Assembly: GCA_020725545.1 (NCBI GenBank)
Contig: DYEV01000008.1
Coordinates: forward strand, 1 to 64,000
From: Desulfobacca sp.
Lineage (GTDB): Bacteria > Desulfobacterota > Desulfobaccia > Desulfobaccales > Desulfobaccaceae
Length of the DNA: 64,000 nt
Direction of reading: 5' to 3'
A program made the position numbers and the translations under genes. The notes beneath the pieces are model-generated. The model was not told the origin of the DNA. It ran no database searches and was given only the letters and a program-made list of their open reading frames with translations. Positions 8,739-17,704 of the stretch are shown in pieces. Position 1 is the first letter of the stretch. Each line of letters starts with the position of its first letter.

Positions 8739-9501
8739 AAATGCTGCCGAATCGCCGGTCCCGGAATGGCCGGACAAGATCGACGCGGCCACCCAGGAAC
8801 GGCTGGTCATGCAATATGCGCCGCTTATCAAATATATCGCCACCCGGATGGCATTGCGCCTGCCCCCCCACATCTCCTTGGATGATCTGATCAGTTCCGG
8901 CATGATCGGTCTGTTGGATGCCATCAAGAAATATGATCCCACCAAAAATATCAGTTTCAAGACCTATGCCGAATTTCGCATCAAAGGGGCTATCCTAGAT
9001 GAGTTGCGCTCCCTGGATTGGATCCCCCGATCCATTCGCAAGAAGACCAATCAGTTGGAAAAAGCCTATGTCAGCCTCCAGAAAGAGTTGGGGCGGCCGG
9101 CTGAGGCCGAGGAGATTGCCCAAAGTATGGGGCTAACCATGGAGGAGTATTACCATCTGTTGGACGAAACCAAAGGGGTGTCGCTCCTGGATTTGGACTC
9201 GGTCAGGAAAAATCTCCCCAAACTCTCTGAGGAGGAATTATACGAAATCCTGCAGGATGAGTCGGCCCGGGATCCCTTTATCTCCGTGCATTTCGCCGAA
9301 TTGAGGGAGATCCTTATGAAGGCTTTGGAGTGTCTGCCGGACAAAGGCAAACTGCTCATTTCCCTTTATTATTATGAAGAATTGACCATGAAGGAAATCG
9401 GCGAAATCATGGGCTATACGGAGTCTCGGATTTCCCAGATGCACAGCCAGGCCATTTTACATCTCTGTGCGAAATTGTCGGAATATCTCAGTAATCAGTA
9501 A
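8719..9501 (+). CDS. fliA: RNA polymerase sigma factor FliA (sigma-28)
   Basis: A 260-residue sigma-70-family factor of the FliA/WhiG group, which directs late flagellar and chemotaxis transcription. Region 2 is clear (YAPLIKYIATRMALRLPPHISLDDL in parts, GLLDAIKKYDP), as is the FliA hallmark FKTYAEFRIKGAILDELRSLDWIPRS (in parts). Region 4 ends with the HTH LTMKEIGEIMGYTESRISQMH. I chose the ATG at 8719 because AAGGAG sits at 8709-8714. An upstream in-frame codon at 8695 lacks such a site. It overlaps the end of flhG, suggesting coupled translation. Confidence 0.95.
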   Translation: MKADFAENAAESPVPEWPDKIDAATQERLVMQYAPLIKYIATRMALRLPPHISLDDLISSGMIGLLDAIKKYDPTKNISFKTYAEFRIKGAILDELRSLDWIPRSIRKKTNQLEKAYVSLQKELGRPAEAEEIAQSMGLTMEEYYHLLDETKGVSLLDLDSVRKNLPKLSEEELYEILQDESARDPFISVHFAELREILMKALECLPDKGKLLISLYYYEELTMKEIGEIMGYTESRISQMHSQAILHLCAKLSEYLSNQ

Positions 9502-9700
9502 GCCCCGTTTTTCTTCTTCCGAGGATCGACTCTGTGCCGATCCTGTCTGACTGCCGGCGGGGCGATGTGTATCTCCCTGCCTTCCCCCTCCAGACCGCGG
9601 CCCAACTTCGAGTTTCCGTTTAAGAGAATCTGGCGATTGCCAGCCAAGCCTTGACTTGCCGCTGATTTGCGGCCAAGATAAGGGCAGGGGAGGACTTATC

Positions 9701-11425
9701 ATGCCAGTCAGAAGGGTGGAGCAGCTGCGTCGCCGGATCCAGGCGGCGACGGGTCAGGCGCCGGTGGCTCTGGTCTTGCGGGGCGGTTGGGTCGCTGATG
9801 TTTTTCGGGGGCGTCTGGTAAAGACAGATGTGGCGGTGGCGGACGGTATCATTGTCGGCTGGGGGGAGTACGAAGGTCCGGGACTGGATGTGTCGGGGCA
9901 GGTCATTTGCCCCGGACTGATTGATGGCCATATCCATTTGGAGAGCACGCTGTTGTCACCCCCGGAATTTGCCAGGGCGGTGGTGCCCCAGGGGACAACG
10001 GCGGTGGTTGCGGACCCCCATGAGATCGTCAATGTCGCCGGAGTTGCCGGTCTAGAATATATCCTTGGTTTTCAGGGCCGCTTACCCCTGGACCTTTTCG
10101 TGCTGCTGCCTTCGTGCGTGCCGGCCTCGCCTTTTGAGACCAACGGGGCTGATTTCGACCTTGCGGACCTCCAGCGCTTCCAAGGGCATGCCGGTGTTCT
10201 GGGGTTGGCCGAGGTTATGAACTTTCCCGGGGTGGTACAGGGCGATCCTCAGATGCTGGAGAAGATTGCCTTGTTTCAGGGAAGGGTGGTGGATGGCCAT
10301 GCTCCCTGCCTGCGCGGCCGGGAATTAAATGCCTACCGGCTGGCCGGCATCGGCTCGGACCATGAAAGCACCACCCTGGCCGAAGCCCACGACCGCCTGG
10401 CCCGGGGTTTTTATCTGATGATCCGGGAAGGGAGCACCGCCAAAAATATGACGGATCTCTGGCCGGCGGTGACGCCCGCCTCCCTGCGGCGGATCATGTT
10501 GGTAAGCGATGACCTGCACCCCGAAGATCTGCAGCACCGGGGGCATCTGCCGGCTCTGGTCAGGAAAGCCCAAGCCCTGGGGTGCGACCCTCTGGCCGTC
10601 CTGGCGCTGGTGACCCTCAATCCCGCGGAATATTTTCGGCTTTTTGATCGGGGGGCGGTGGCGCCGGGGTACCGCGCCGATTTGGTGGTGGTGGACAGCC
10701 TGGAAACCTTCCGGGTGCAGCTAGTCCTGAAAGACGGCCGGATCGTGGCGACTGGCGGCCGCTTGACCGAGCCGCTGCCTCTACCGACCAATGGGGCGCC
10801 GCCAAAGCCGCTGCAGGTCAAGGACCTCTCGCCCCAGGCTTTTGCCCTGCCGGCGGCCGGTGAGCTGGTAAAAGTCATCGGTCTGATTCCTGGCCAGATT
10901 TTGACCGACCGACTCATCCGGCCCACGCCGGTGCGGGATGGTTTGGTCCAGGCGGATCTGCAACAGGATATCCTGAAATTGGCGGTGGTGGAACGGCACC
11001 GGGGCACCGGCCATCTCGGCCTGGGGTTGGTCCACGGTTTTGGCCTGCAGCGGGGGGCGTTGGCCTCGACGGTGGCCCATGATTCCCACAATTTGATCAT
11101 CGTCGGTGTCTCTGATGCGGACATGTCCCTGGCCGCGCAGCATCTGGTGGATCTGGGGGGCGGCCTGGCAGTGGCCGCCGACGGCCGGATTTTGGCCGAT
11201 CTGCCCCTGCCCGTGGCCGGTCTGATGAGCCTGGCATCGTTGGAGCAGGTAACCGCCCGACAGGCGGCCTTGCACGAGGCTTGCCGGGCCCTGGGCCTTA
11301 CGTTGCCCGATCCCTTTATGGCCTTATCCTTTCTGGCCCTGCCGGTGATCCCGAAGCTGAAGCTGACCGACCAAGGCCTGGTGGATGTGGAGCGTTTTGC
11401 GGTGGTGCCCTTGTTTGGCGAGTAA
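9701..11425 (+). CDS. ade: adenine deaminase
   Basis: A 574-residue amidohydrolase converting adenine to hypoxanthine in purine salvage. The metal-binding GLIDGHIHLES lies near residue 72. Further signatures are VADPHEIVNV, DGHAPCLRG, GSDHESTT and the C-terminal VAHDSHNLIIVG, all characteristic of adenine deaminase. The start at 9701 is preceded by AGGGGAGGA; an in-frame codon 45 bases upstream has no such site. It is monocistronic, and no purine riboswitch is seen in the 199-base leader. Confidence 0.95.
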   Translation: MPVRRVEQLRRRIQAATGQAPVALVLRGGWVADVFRGRLVKTDVAVADGIIVGWGEYEGPGLDVSGQVICPGLIDGHIHLESTLLSPPEFARAVVPQGTTAVVADPHEIVNVAGVAGLEYILGFQGRLPLDLFVLLPSCVPASPFETNGADFDLADLQRFQGHAGVLGLAEVMNFPGVVQGDPQMLEKIALFQGRVVDGHAPCLRGRELNAYRLAGIGSDHESTTLAEAHDRLARGFYLMIREGSTAKNMTDLWPAVTPASLRRIMLVSDDLHPEDLQHRGHLPALVRKAQALGCDPLAVLALVTLNPAEYFRLFDRGAVAPGYRADLVVVDSLETFRVQLVLKDGRIVATGGRLTEPLPLPTNGAPPKPLQVKDLSPQAFALPAAGELVKVIGLIPGQILTDRLIRPTPVRDGLVQADLQQDILKLAVVERHRGTGHLGLGLVHGFGLQRGALASTVAHDSHNLIIVGVSDADMSLAAQHLVDLGGGLAVAADGRILADLPLPVAGLMSLASLEQVTARQAALHEACRALGLTLPDPFMALSFLALPVIPKLKLTDQGLVDVERFAVVPLFGE

Positions 11426-11458
11426 GGCGCTGGCCAGCGCTTACCTAAGGGATTAGAA

Positions 11459-11580
11459 GCTGTTGCAAAACCCTAAAAGCCGATTCCAGGTCATTCTGAG
11501 CGCAGCGAAGAATTTTTTCTTTCCGACTAGATAAAGATCCTTCACTTCGTTCAGGACGTTAAGCAAGGAGGTTTTGCAAC
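11459..11580 (-). repeat. MITE-like dispersed repeat, copy 2
   Basis: The inverted counterpart of the repeat at 1926-2050. Here the terminal inverted repeats are nearly perfect (TGTTGCAAAACCC left, GGTTTTGCAAC right). They enclose GTCATTCTGAGCGCAGCGAA and GATCCTTCACTTCGTTC. It fills most of the gap between ade and the radical SAM gene. Confidence 0.7.
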
Positions 11581-11641
11581 GCCCTTTAGGGTTCTTGCGC
11601 CGGGCTTATCTCACAATCCTTTGACTGACCGTCGGAAACCA

Positions 11642-12916
11642 ATGGCTATGGCCGCTCATCTTGTTTATGCCGATGCCCAGGGCCGGATGTATGATCATCC
11701 CTACTTAGAGATGGTGGGGCGCACCGGCCGGGATTTCTGCCGGATCCCGGCTGATGAACTGCTGCCTCTGCCGCCGGGGAGCGATCTGTTTGTCTTGCCG
11801 GGGCGCCGGCCAGTGGGGTATGACCGGAGGCGGCGGCGCCTGGTGAGGGCGGGGGAGACCAGCGATCTGCCGGCCGACGCCCAGGCGGTGGCGGCTTTCA
11901 TGGCGCCGGCCCATACCATGAGTTATCTGGCGGCCTACACTACGCTGCCTCGGGCTCCGGTCTTGCCGCTCTTTGCCTATACGGCGGTGGGCTGGCGGGC
12001 CGGGCGGTTTTGGGTGGCCGGTTGGCGGAGCGATCCGGATGTGCGCCAGGACATACAACTGGTGGATTGCGACCAGGTGGAACGGGGGGTGCGGCAGAGG
12101 TTGGCCGCGGAGCCGAAAAACCGTCTATTGCAGCATCTGTCCCATTGTGCCCTGACCTATGGCTGTCCGGCGGCCCGGAATCTTTTTCTGGGCCGTTGGG
12201 AGGCGCCGCTGCCCACTTCGCCGGGCTGCAACGCCCGTTGTTTGGGTTGCCTGTCCCACCAACCGCAGCAACGCTTTCCCGCGCCCATGCAAAGGATCAC
12301 TTTTGTGCCTCATCCCGAGGAGATCGCCGGCGTAGCAGTGCCTCACCTCCAAGAGGTGGATCAGGCCGTAGCCAGTTTTGGCCAAGGGTGTGAAGGCGAG
12401 CCGCTGCTGCAGGGGCCCACGCTGGTGGCAGCCTTGCAGCTGATCCGCCGCCAGGTATCCCGGGGGACACTGAACCTGAACACCAATGCCAGCCGGCCGG
12501 AGGTGGTAGCCACGCTGGTTGACGCCGGCCTGGACAGCATGCGGGTAAGCCTGAACAGTGCCCGCCCCGAGTATTATACGGCCTATTATCGGCCCCAGGG
12601 GTACGGTTGGGCCGAGGTGGTGGCAGCCATCCGGGCCGCCAAGGCCGGCGGTGCCAAGGTTGCCCTGAATTACCTGATCCTCCCCGGCTTCAGCGATCAA
12701 CCCGCAGAAGTGGCGGCCTTGCGCGAGCTTATCCATCAGACTGAGGTTGACCTTATCCAGTTGCGCAATCTCAACATTGATCCGGATTATTATCTCAGGG
12801 GCATCCGCTGGCATGACCATGGCCGCCCGCTGGGGGTTCGGCGAATGGTTGCCCACCTGCAAAAAAGCTTCCCTGGGCTCCGCTTCGGCTATTTTAATCC
12901 GGCTTGGCGCGGCTGA
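11642..12916 (+). CDS. radical SAM protein with long N-terminal extension
   Basis: A protein of about 424 residues. The cluster-binding motif CNARCLGC (CX3CX2C) is preceded by roughly 195 residues that I do not recognise, and followed by a TIM-barrel half with GEPLLQG, LNTNAS and DSMRVSLNSA. The latter are typical radical SAM strand motifs (GE, ribose and SAM contacts). I placed the start at ATG 11642; a TTG at 11621 and an ATG at 11648 are alternatives. The substrate is unknown, and neighbours give no clear hint. The unusual feature is that the SAM domain is C-terminal. Confidence 0.85.
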   Translation: MAMAAHLVYADAQGRMYDHPYLEMVGRTGRDFCRIPADELLPLPPGSDLFVLPGRRPVGYDRRRRRLVRAGETSDLPADAQAVAAFMAPAHTMSYLAAYTTLPRAPVLPLFAYTAVGWRAGRFWVAGWRSDPDVRQDIQLVDCDQVERGVRQRLAAEPKNRLLQHLSHCALTYGCPAARNLFLGRWEAPLPTSPGCNARCLGCLSHQPQQRFPAPMQRITFVPHPEEIAGVAVPHLQEVDQAVASFGQGCEGEPLLQGPTLVAALQLIRRQVSRGTLNLNTNASRPEVVATLVDAGLDSMRVSLNSARPEYYTAYYRPQGYGWAEVVAAIRAAKAGGAKVALNYLILPGFSDQPAEVAALRELIHQTEVDLIQLRNLNIDPDYYLRGIRWHDHGRPLGVRRMVAHLQKSFPGLRFGYFNPAWRG

Positions 12917-13052
12917 GACCGACCGACGTGGGAACTGAAAGAAAAGTTTGAATTTTTTGCTCCATGGGCATACAATACAATGCAACCCGGGGAAAACGTC
13001 CGAGGGCGGCACCTTCGGGACCGATGCTTTCTCCTGCCCAGAGGTGGTGGCG

Positions 13053-14048
13053 ATGAGTTGGATATTAACTGGCACCGAGGTCCTGCAGGTCCTGGATATG
13101 GACCTGGCGTTGACCGCAGCGGAAGCGGCTTTTCGGGCCTATGGCGAGGGGCGGGTAAACATGCCCCCCAAGTCCTATCTGACGTTGGCTAAAGGCGATT
13201 TCCGGGCCATGTATGGTACTTTGACCCTGGAACGGGAAATTTGTGGCCTCAAGTGGGTCAACGTGCATCCGGCCAATCCGCAGCGAGGTCTGCCCACGGT
13301 CATGGCCAAGATCGTCCTCAATGACCCGGAAACGGCCCTGGAACTGGCCGATATGGACGGCACTTATATCACCAACTACCGGACCGGCGCGGCCGGCGGT
13401 TTGGCAGCCCGTTATTTGGCCCGGCCGGAGGCAAGCTCGGTGGGGGTGATCGGCGCTGGGGTCCAGGCCAGGATGCAATTGGCCGCCCTGTGCAAAGTCC
13501 GGGATATCCGCCAGGTTACCATCTATAACCGAACGGTGGGACGGGCCCAGGCCCTCAGGGAAGAACTGGCCTCCCGCTATGATCTGCAGGTTGCGGTGGC
13601 CGAGCAGCCCCAGGAGGCGGTGGCGGGCAAAGACATCGTGGTGACGACGACGGCCAGTACTACCCCGATCATTCAGGCGGCTTGGATCAGTCCGGGCACC
13701 CATATCAACGCCATCGGTGCGGATGCGGCCGGCAAGCAGGAATTGGATCCGGCCATTTTCGCGAACGCCAAGGTTATCGTTGATGATCTCGCCCAGGCGC
13801 AGCATTCCGGGGAAATCAATGTGAGCCTCTCCCAGGGAGTCTTCCGAATAGACCAGATTCATGCCTGTCTGGGGGAGGTGGTGGCCGGCCGGAAGCCGGG
13901 GCGGGAACATCCGGAGGAGATTACGATTTTTGACTCAACGGGCCTCATCATTCAGGATCTGGCCCTGGGTCTGGCCGTGCTGCAAGCGGCTCAGGAACGG
14001 GGACTGGGGGAGTATAAAGAATTTATTCCAGGGCTGCCGCCGAAATAG
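13053..14048 (+). CDS. ornithine cyclodeaminase / mu-crystallin family dehydrogenase
   Basis: A 331-residue NAD(P)-dependent enzyme of the OCD/mu-crystallin/archaeal alanine dehydrogenase family. Motifs are KWVNVHPANP (substrate site), TGAAGGLAARYLARPEA, the Rossmann VGVIGAGVQARMQL and INAIGADAAGKQELD. Family members include ornithine cyclodeaminase, alanine dehydrogenase and ketimine reductase; the sequence alone does not decide among these. The start at 13053 follows GAGGTGGTGG. The upstream in-frame extension from 12948 has no coding character. Confidence 0.9.
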   Translation: MSWILTGTEVLQVLDMDLALTAAEAAFRAYGEGRVNMPPKSYLTLAKGDFRAMYGTLTLEREICGLKWVNVHPANPQRGLPTVMAKIVLNDPETALELADMDGTYITNYRTGAAGGLAARYLARPEASSVGVIGAGVQARMQLAALCKVRDIRQVTIYNRTVGRAQALREELASRYDLQVAVAEQPQEAVAGKDIVVTTTASTTPIIQAAWISPGTHINAIGADAAGKQELDPAIFANAKVIVDDLAQAQHSGEINVSLSQGVFRIDQIHACLGEVVAGRKPGREHPEEITIFDSTGLIIQDLALGLAVLQAAQERGLGEYKEFIPGLPPK

Positions 14049-14052
14049 GTTT

Positions 14053-14265
14053 TCAGGGGAATCGCCGGCGGGAAGCATTGGCACAACGTTGGCAGAGGAA
14101 GCCCGTGGGCGTGGCTTGGTGCAGGCCCTCGACGACCACGGCGCCGCAGGCCTGGCAGACGCCCAAAATATTGGGGATGCCCCGGCCGCCCAGATGCGTG
14201 GGCTGCTGGGGTTCTTCTTTCGGGCGACGGCGCAGGCGCCGCCAGATATCGGACCAAATTCCCAT
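14053..14265 (-). CDS. small zinc-ribbon protein
   Basis: A 70-residue protein converging on the OCD-like gene with a 4-base gap. It has an arginine-rich N-terminus (WRRLRRRPK) and two CxxC knuckles, CQAC at residues 37-40 and CQRC at 58-61, forming a likely zinc ribbon. The frame is open far upstream, but ATG 14265 is the sensible start because the longer frame runs through repeat-like DNA. No strong ribosome binding site is visible. Function unknown. Confidence 0.55.
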   Translation of the reverse strand: MGIWSDIWRRLRRRPKEEPQQPTHLGGRGIPNILGVCQACGAVVVEGLHQATPTGFLCQRCANASRRRFP

Positions 14266-14658
14266 ATTAGGATTATGACCGTCAGGACCGCGGGAGTCAA
14301 GGCGCGGCCGCAGACAAATGGGCAGACTGTTGAAAAAGTGTGGTGAGGGGAGAAGGCTGAGAGGCACAGCCCCCTGGCCCCTTCCCTCAGACCCCCATGC
14401 TCTTGACTTAAAGAGGCCTTTCCTCGTTGTTATCCTCTCATCATGGCACCCCAGACTTGCCAGCCGGTGCGCCGATGACCAGGCTGAAAGCTTGGTCCAC
14501 CCATTGGCAATCAACAGCATTGCCCTCAAAACCCTCCGCCAACCAAGCCTTGTGGCTGGGCCAAACGGCAAAAAAGAGGGGTGTTCTTCCGTCTCCAGGT
14601 CATGGGGAGAGTTTTGCAACAGCCTATTGGTGACAACAAGCCTGACACAGGAGCAGAT
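14266..14658. other. intergenic region with repeat remnants
   Basis: 393 bases between the zinc-ribbon gene and pgi. It starts with CTGTTGAAAAAGTG (14326) and ends with GTTTTGCAACAGCC (14612), which resemble the ends of the MITE-like repeat. Between them is a C-rich tract GCCCCCTGGCCCCTTCCC that recurs at 31765-31845. No gene was seen. Confidence 0.45.
14326..14400 (+). repeat. G/C-tract dispersed repeat, copy 1
   Basis: GTTGAAAAAGTG followed by a purine-rich stretch and CAGCCCCCTGGCCCCTTCCC. The same order (GAAAAAG, G-rich, then CCCC-rich) recurs at 25785-25835, 31765-31845 and 44805-44875. Similarity is partial, so the family is tentative. Confidence 0.4.
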
Positions 14659-16116
14659 ATGATCAGAAAAAGTGAACGCGGGCACCACGAACACCGCCGG
14701 GAGTATGAGCAAACCCCCCTGACCGTGGATCATAGCATGGCGATGGCGGAGGTGGTGGGGACGGCCAATGGTCTCAGCGAAGGCGAACTGCGGGAGTTGG
14801 CACCGCGGCTCCAGCGACTGGATGAACAGGTCCAGGCCTGGCGCCGTGACGGCACCGCGGGGTTTTGTGCTCTTCCGTATGACACGGCAGCGGTGCAGGA
14901 CATTAAAGGGTTGGCCAAAAACCTGAAGGAATGGTGCCGGGACGCGTTGGTCGTCGGCATCGGTGGGTCGGCGTGGGGGGCCCGGGCCCTGCGCCAGGCC
15001 TTGCTCCATCCGTCGCATAATCACTTGCCGTTGGGCCAGCGGCATTATCACTCCCGGCTGTTTATTGCCGACAACATTGAACCGGACAGCCTCTACGGCA
15101 TGCTGGATGGCCTGGAGTTGAAGCGGACGACGGTAAATGTTATATCCAAATCAGGGGAGACGCCGGAAACCCTGGCCCTGTTTTTATTTATTTATCAGAT
15201 CCTGGAGAATCGTCTGGGAGCAGCCCAGGCCAAAGAGAGCTGTGTGTTGACCACGGACGGGGGCCAGGGCAGTCTGTCACGCCTGGCGGCACGGGAAGGC
15301 TTCCAGCTTCTGCAGGTCCCGGCCGGGGTGAGCGGCCGCTTTGCCATGTTGTCGGCCATGGGATTGTTTCCCGCGGCTTTGGCCGGCATTGATATTGATG
15401 GGTTACTGGCCGGAGCCAGATTTATGGACCAGCGGCTGCGAGAGGCGCCGGTGACGGAAAATGCCGCCTATCGCCTGGCGGTCTGTTATTACCTGGCCCA
15501 GCGGCACAAAGGGCGGCGCGTCCAGGTGATCATGCCCTATGCCGACAGTCTCTTGGGTCTGGCGGAATGGTGCGGGCACTTGTGGGCCGAGAGTTTGGGC
15601 AAACAATACGATTCGCAAGGCCGCCAGGTCAACACCGGTTTTACCACCCTCCGGTCCCGGGGGGCCACGGACCAGCACACCCAGATGCAGTTATTTCTGG
15701 AAGGCCCCAACGACAAGATGGTGACCTTTTGGGAAGTGGGGAAGTTTCAGCATACCATCACCATACCGCCGTGTTTTGCCGACCTCGAGGGGCTGGACTA
15801 TCTGGGCGGCCAGACGCTGGCCGCAGTGTTGGCCGCCGCCAAACAGGCGACCGCCTGGCACCTGGCTGAGCGGGGCTGCCCCACTCTGACCATTCAGATC
15901 CCCGAGGTCAATGCCTTTACCATCGGCCAACTGATCTATTTATGTCAAATGACCGTGGTTGCCCTGGGTGGACTGCTGGAGATCGACCCCTTTGGGCAAC
16001 CCCAGGTTGAGGGACTGAAACGGACCGTCTGCGGCCTTATGGGTCGACGGGGCTATGAGGCGGAAAAAGAGGCTTTGGCCACCTTCAACCGGACCATGAA
16101 AAAATACCTCGTCTAA
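14659..16116 (+). CDS. pgi: glucose-6-phosphate isomerase
   Basis: A 485-residue glycolytic isomerase of glucose-6-phosphate and fructose-6-phosphate. Signatures are VVGIGGSAWGARALR, VISKSGETPETL (phosphate-binding SIS motif) and GQQYDSQG-like KQYDSQGRQVNTGF with the family's late catalytic segment RGATDQHTQMQLF. The start at ATG 14659 follows AGGAG; an upstream in-frame extension lies in repeat DNA and is rejected. It is shorter than the enterobacterial enzyme, as in the bacterial PGI-B-like group. Confidence 0.93.
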   Translation: MIRKSERGHHEHRREYEQTPLTVDHSMAMAEVVGTANGLSEGELRELAPRLQRLDEQVQAWRRDGTAGFCALPYDTAAVQDIKGLAKNLKEWCRDALVVGIGGSAWGARALRQALLHPSHNHLPLGQRHYHSRLFIADNIEPDSLYGMLDGLELKRTTVNVISKSGETPETLALFLFIYQILENRLGAAQAKESCVLTTDGGQGSLSRLAAREGFQLLQVPAGVSGRFAMLSAMGLFPAALAGIDIDGLLAGARFMDQRLREAPVTENAAYRLAVCYYLAQRHKGRRVQVIMPYADSLLGLAEWCGHLWAESLGKQYDSQGRQVNTGFTTLRSRGATDQHTQMQLFLEGPNDKMVTFWEVGKFQHTITIPPCFADLEGLDYLGGQTLAAVLAAAKQATAWHLAERGCPTLTIQIPEVNAFTIGQLIYLCQMTVVALGGLLEIDPFGQPQVEGLKRTVCGLMGRRGYEAEKEALATFNRTMKKYLV

Positions 16117-16146
16117 CACCTCAGCCCATGGCAAACCTTAGTTTCG

Positions 16147-17616
16147 ATGTTGCGCCGTTTTAAACATACCTGGCGGCCGGACCGCCAGGACCTGGAAACC
16201 TTCCGGCTGGTAAAATTTTTTACCCTCACCGGCTTTGTGGTGATCGCCTTCTTTACGGTCTTCCTCACCTTATTTGTGGCGGACCGCCTCCAGGAAATGG
16301 CCCTGAAAAAAAGTGAGGATTACGCGGCGCTGTTGGCTGCCAATCTGAACCACCAAGTATTCCAGCAGTTTGTCCTGCCGGCGGCCATTCGCTTTCAGGG
16401 GCGGATCCAGATCAGCGATCCGGCCCAGTACGAGTTGCTGGACACCGTGGTGCGCAACACCATCCATGGTTTCCATGTGCAGCAGGTCAACATCTATGAC
16501 CAGCGGGGAGATTTGGCCTACAGCACTGATCCCATTGAGTTGGGGGGCGGCTTTCTGCACGTGCCGGCGGTGCGCCAGGCCTTGGAGGCGGGGGAGCGCA
16601 GCATTCAGCTGGAAGTGCCCAAGTCCATGCTGCTGTCGCTGCTGTTTCGGTCCCAGAAAGAAAAATATCTGAAAACGTTCAACCCGTTGCGCCTGGAAAG
16701 CGTGGAGATCAAACTGACCCCCGAGTTGGGGCCGGTGATCGGGGTTTTTGAGATCACCCAGGACATCTCCCGGGATATGGCTGAAATCGGCAAATTTCAA
16801 CTCATGCTCATTGCCACCTTGGTGGCCCTCATGGGTTTATTGTTTGTGGTTTTGCGGCAGATCGTCAAAAAAGCGGAATCAATTCTGGAACGGCGTCAGG
16901 AGGAACAGAAGGAACTGCAGGCCCAATTGGAGCTGGCCGAACGGTTGGCGGCCCTGGGAGAGATGGTGGCCGGGGTGGCCCACGAAATCCGTAATCCTTT
17001 GGGGATTATCAGTTCTACCGCCGAACTGCTGCGCAAACGTCTGGAAAGCGACGCAGCCAATAATCGCCTGGCCACCGTCATCGAAGAAGAGGTCAACCGC
17101 CTGAACCAAACCGTGACGGAGTTTTTGGATTTTGCCAGACCACGGGAGCCCAACCTGCAGCCGGCCGCAGTGGAAGACATTATCGAACGGGGGCTGGAGT
17201 TTCTCCGACCGGAAATCGAGCGCCATCACATTTCTCTGGAGCGCCGTTATGCTGAGAACGGCCGGCCGTTGTGGGTGGACCCTGATCTGTTGTATCGGGC
17301 CTTTCTCAATATTCTGATTAATGCCATCCAGGCCATGCCGCAGGGCGGCAACTTGACGGTGACCACGCAACCAGGCCCCCAGGGCAAAGGACGGAAAATT
17401 ATTTTCCAGGATACCGGCGAGGGGATCCTGCCCGAGAACGCCAAGAAGATCTTCAATCCTTTTTTTACGACGAAAGACAAAGGCAGCGGCTTGGGCCTGT
17501 CCATTGTGAAAGGCATTATTGAGAGCCATCAGGGACAGATCAGCATTGACAGCGATGTAGACCGGGGCGCCAGAGTAAGTATCATCCTCCCGGAAATCGA
17601 CCCCGAGAGATTTTAA
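16147..17616 (+). CDS. membrane sensor histidine kinase (NtrB/ZraS type)
   Basis: 489 residues. TM1 at about 21-45, a periplasmic sensor of about 170 residues, and TM2 at 218-236. A coiled linker leads to HisKA with the H-box GVAHEIRNPLG (His279) and to HATPase_c with N-, G1- and G2-type motifs (LNILINAIQAMP, DTGEGI, GSGLGLSIVKGII). The periplasmic part resembles a single Cache-like sensor (VQQVNIYDQRGDLAYST), so the ligand is extracytoplasmic and unknown. It is followed after 88 bases by its cognate NtrC-family regulator. Confidence 0.93.
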   Translation: MLRRFKHTWRPDRQDLETFRLVKFFTLTGFVVIAFFTVFLTLFVADRLQEMALKKSEDYAALLAANLNHQVFQQFVLPAAIRFQGRIQISDPAQYELLDTVVRNTIHGFHVQQVNIYDQRGDLAYSTDPIELGGGFLHVPAVRQALEAGERSIQLEVPKSMLLSLLFRSQKEKYLKTFNPLRLESVEIKLTPELGPVIGVFEITQDISRDMAEIGKFQLMLIATLVALMGLLFVVLRQIVKKAESILERRQEEQKELQAQLELAERLAALGEMVAGVAHEIRNPLGIISSTAELLRKRLESDAANNRLATVIEEEVNRLNQTVTEFLDFARPREPNLQPAAVEDIIERGLEFLRPEIERHHISLERRYAENGRPLWVDPDLLYRAFLNILINAIQAMPQGGNLTVTTQPGPQGKGRKIIFQDTGEGILPENAKKIFNPFFTTKDKGSGLGLSIVKGIIESHQGQISIDSDVDRGARVSIILPEIDPERF

Positions 17617-17704
17617 GAAAAGCAAGGCGGTTGCGGCTCGGGTCATCACTGAAGCAGGGAAAGTTTTAGCCGGCCGCCTGTGGGCCGGCTGAGCAACATC
17701 CGTT

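Noticed and set aside
14581-14658. N-terminal extension of pgi
   Set aside because: It lies in repeat-like DNA and lacks a ribosome binding site, while ATG 14659 has AGGAG.
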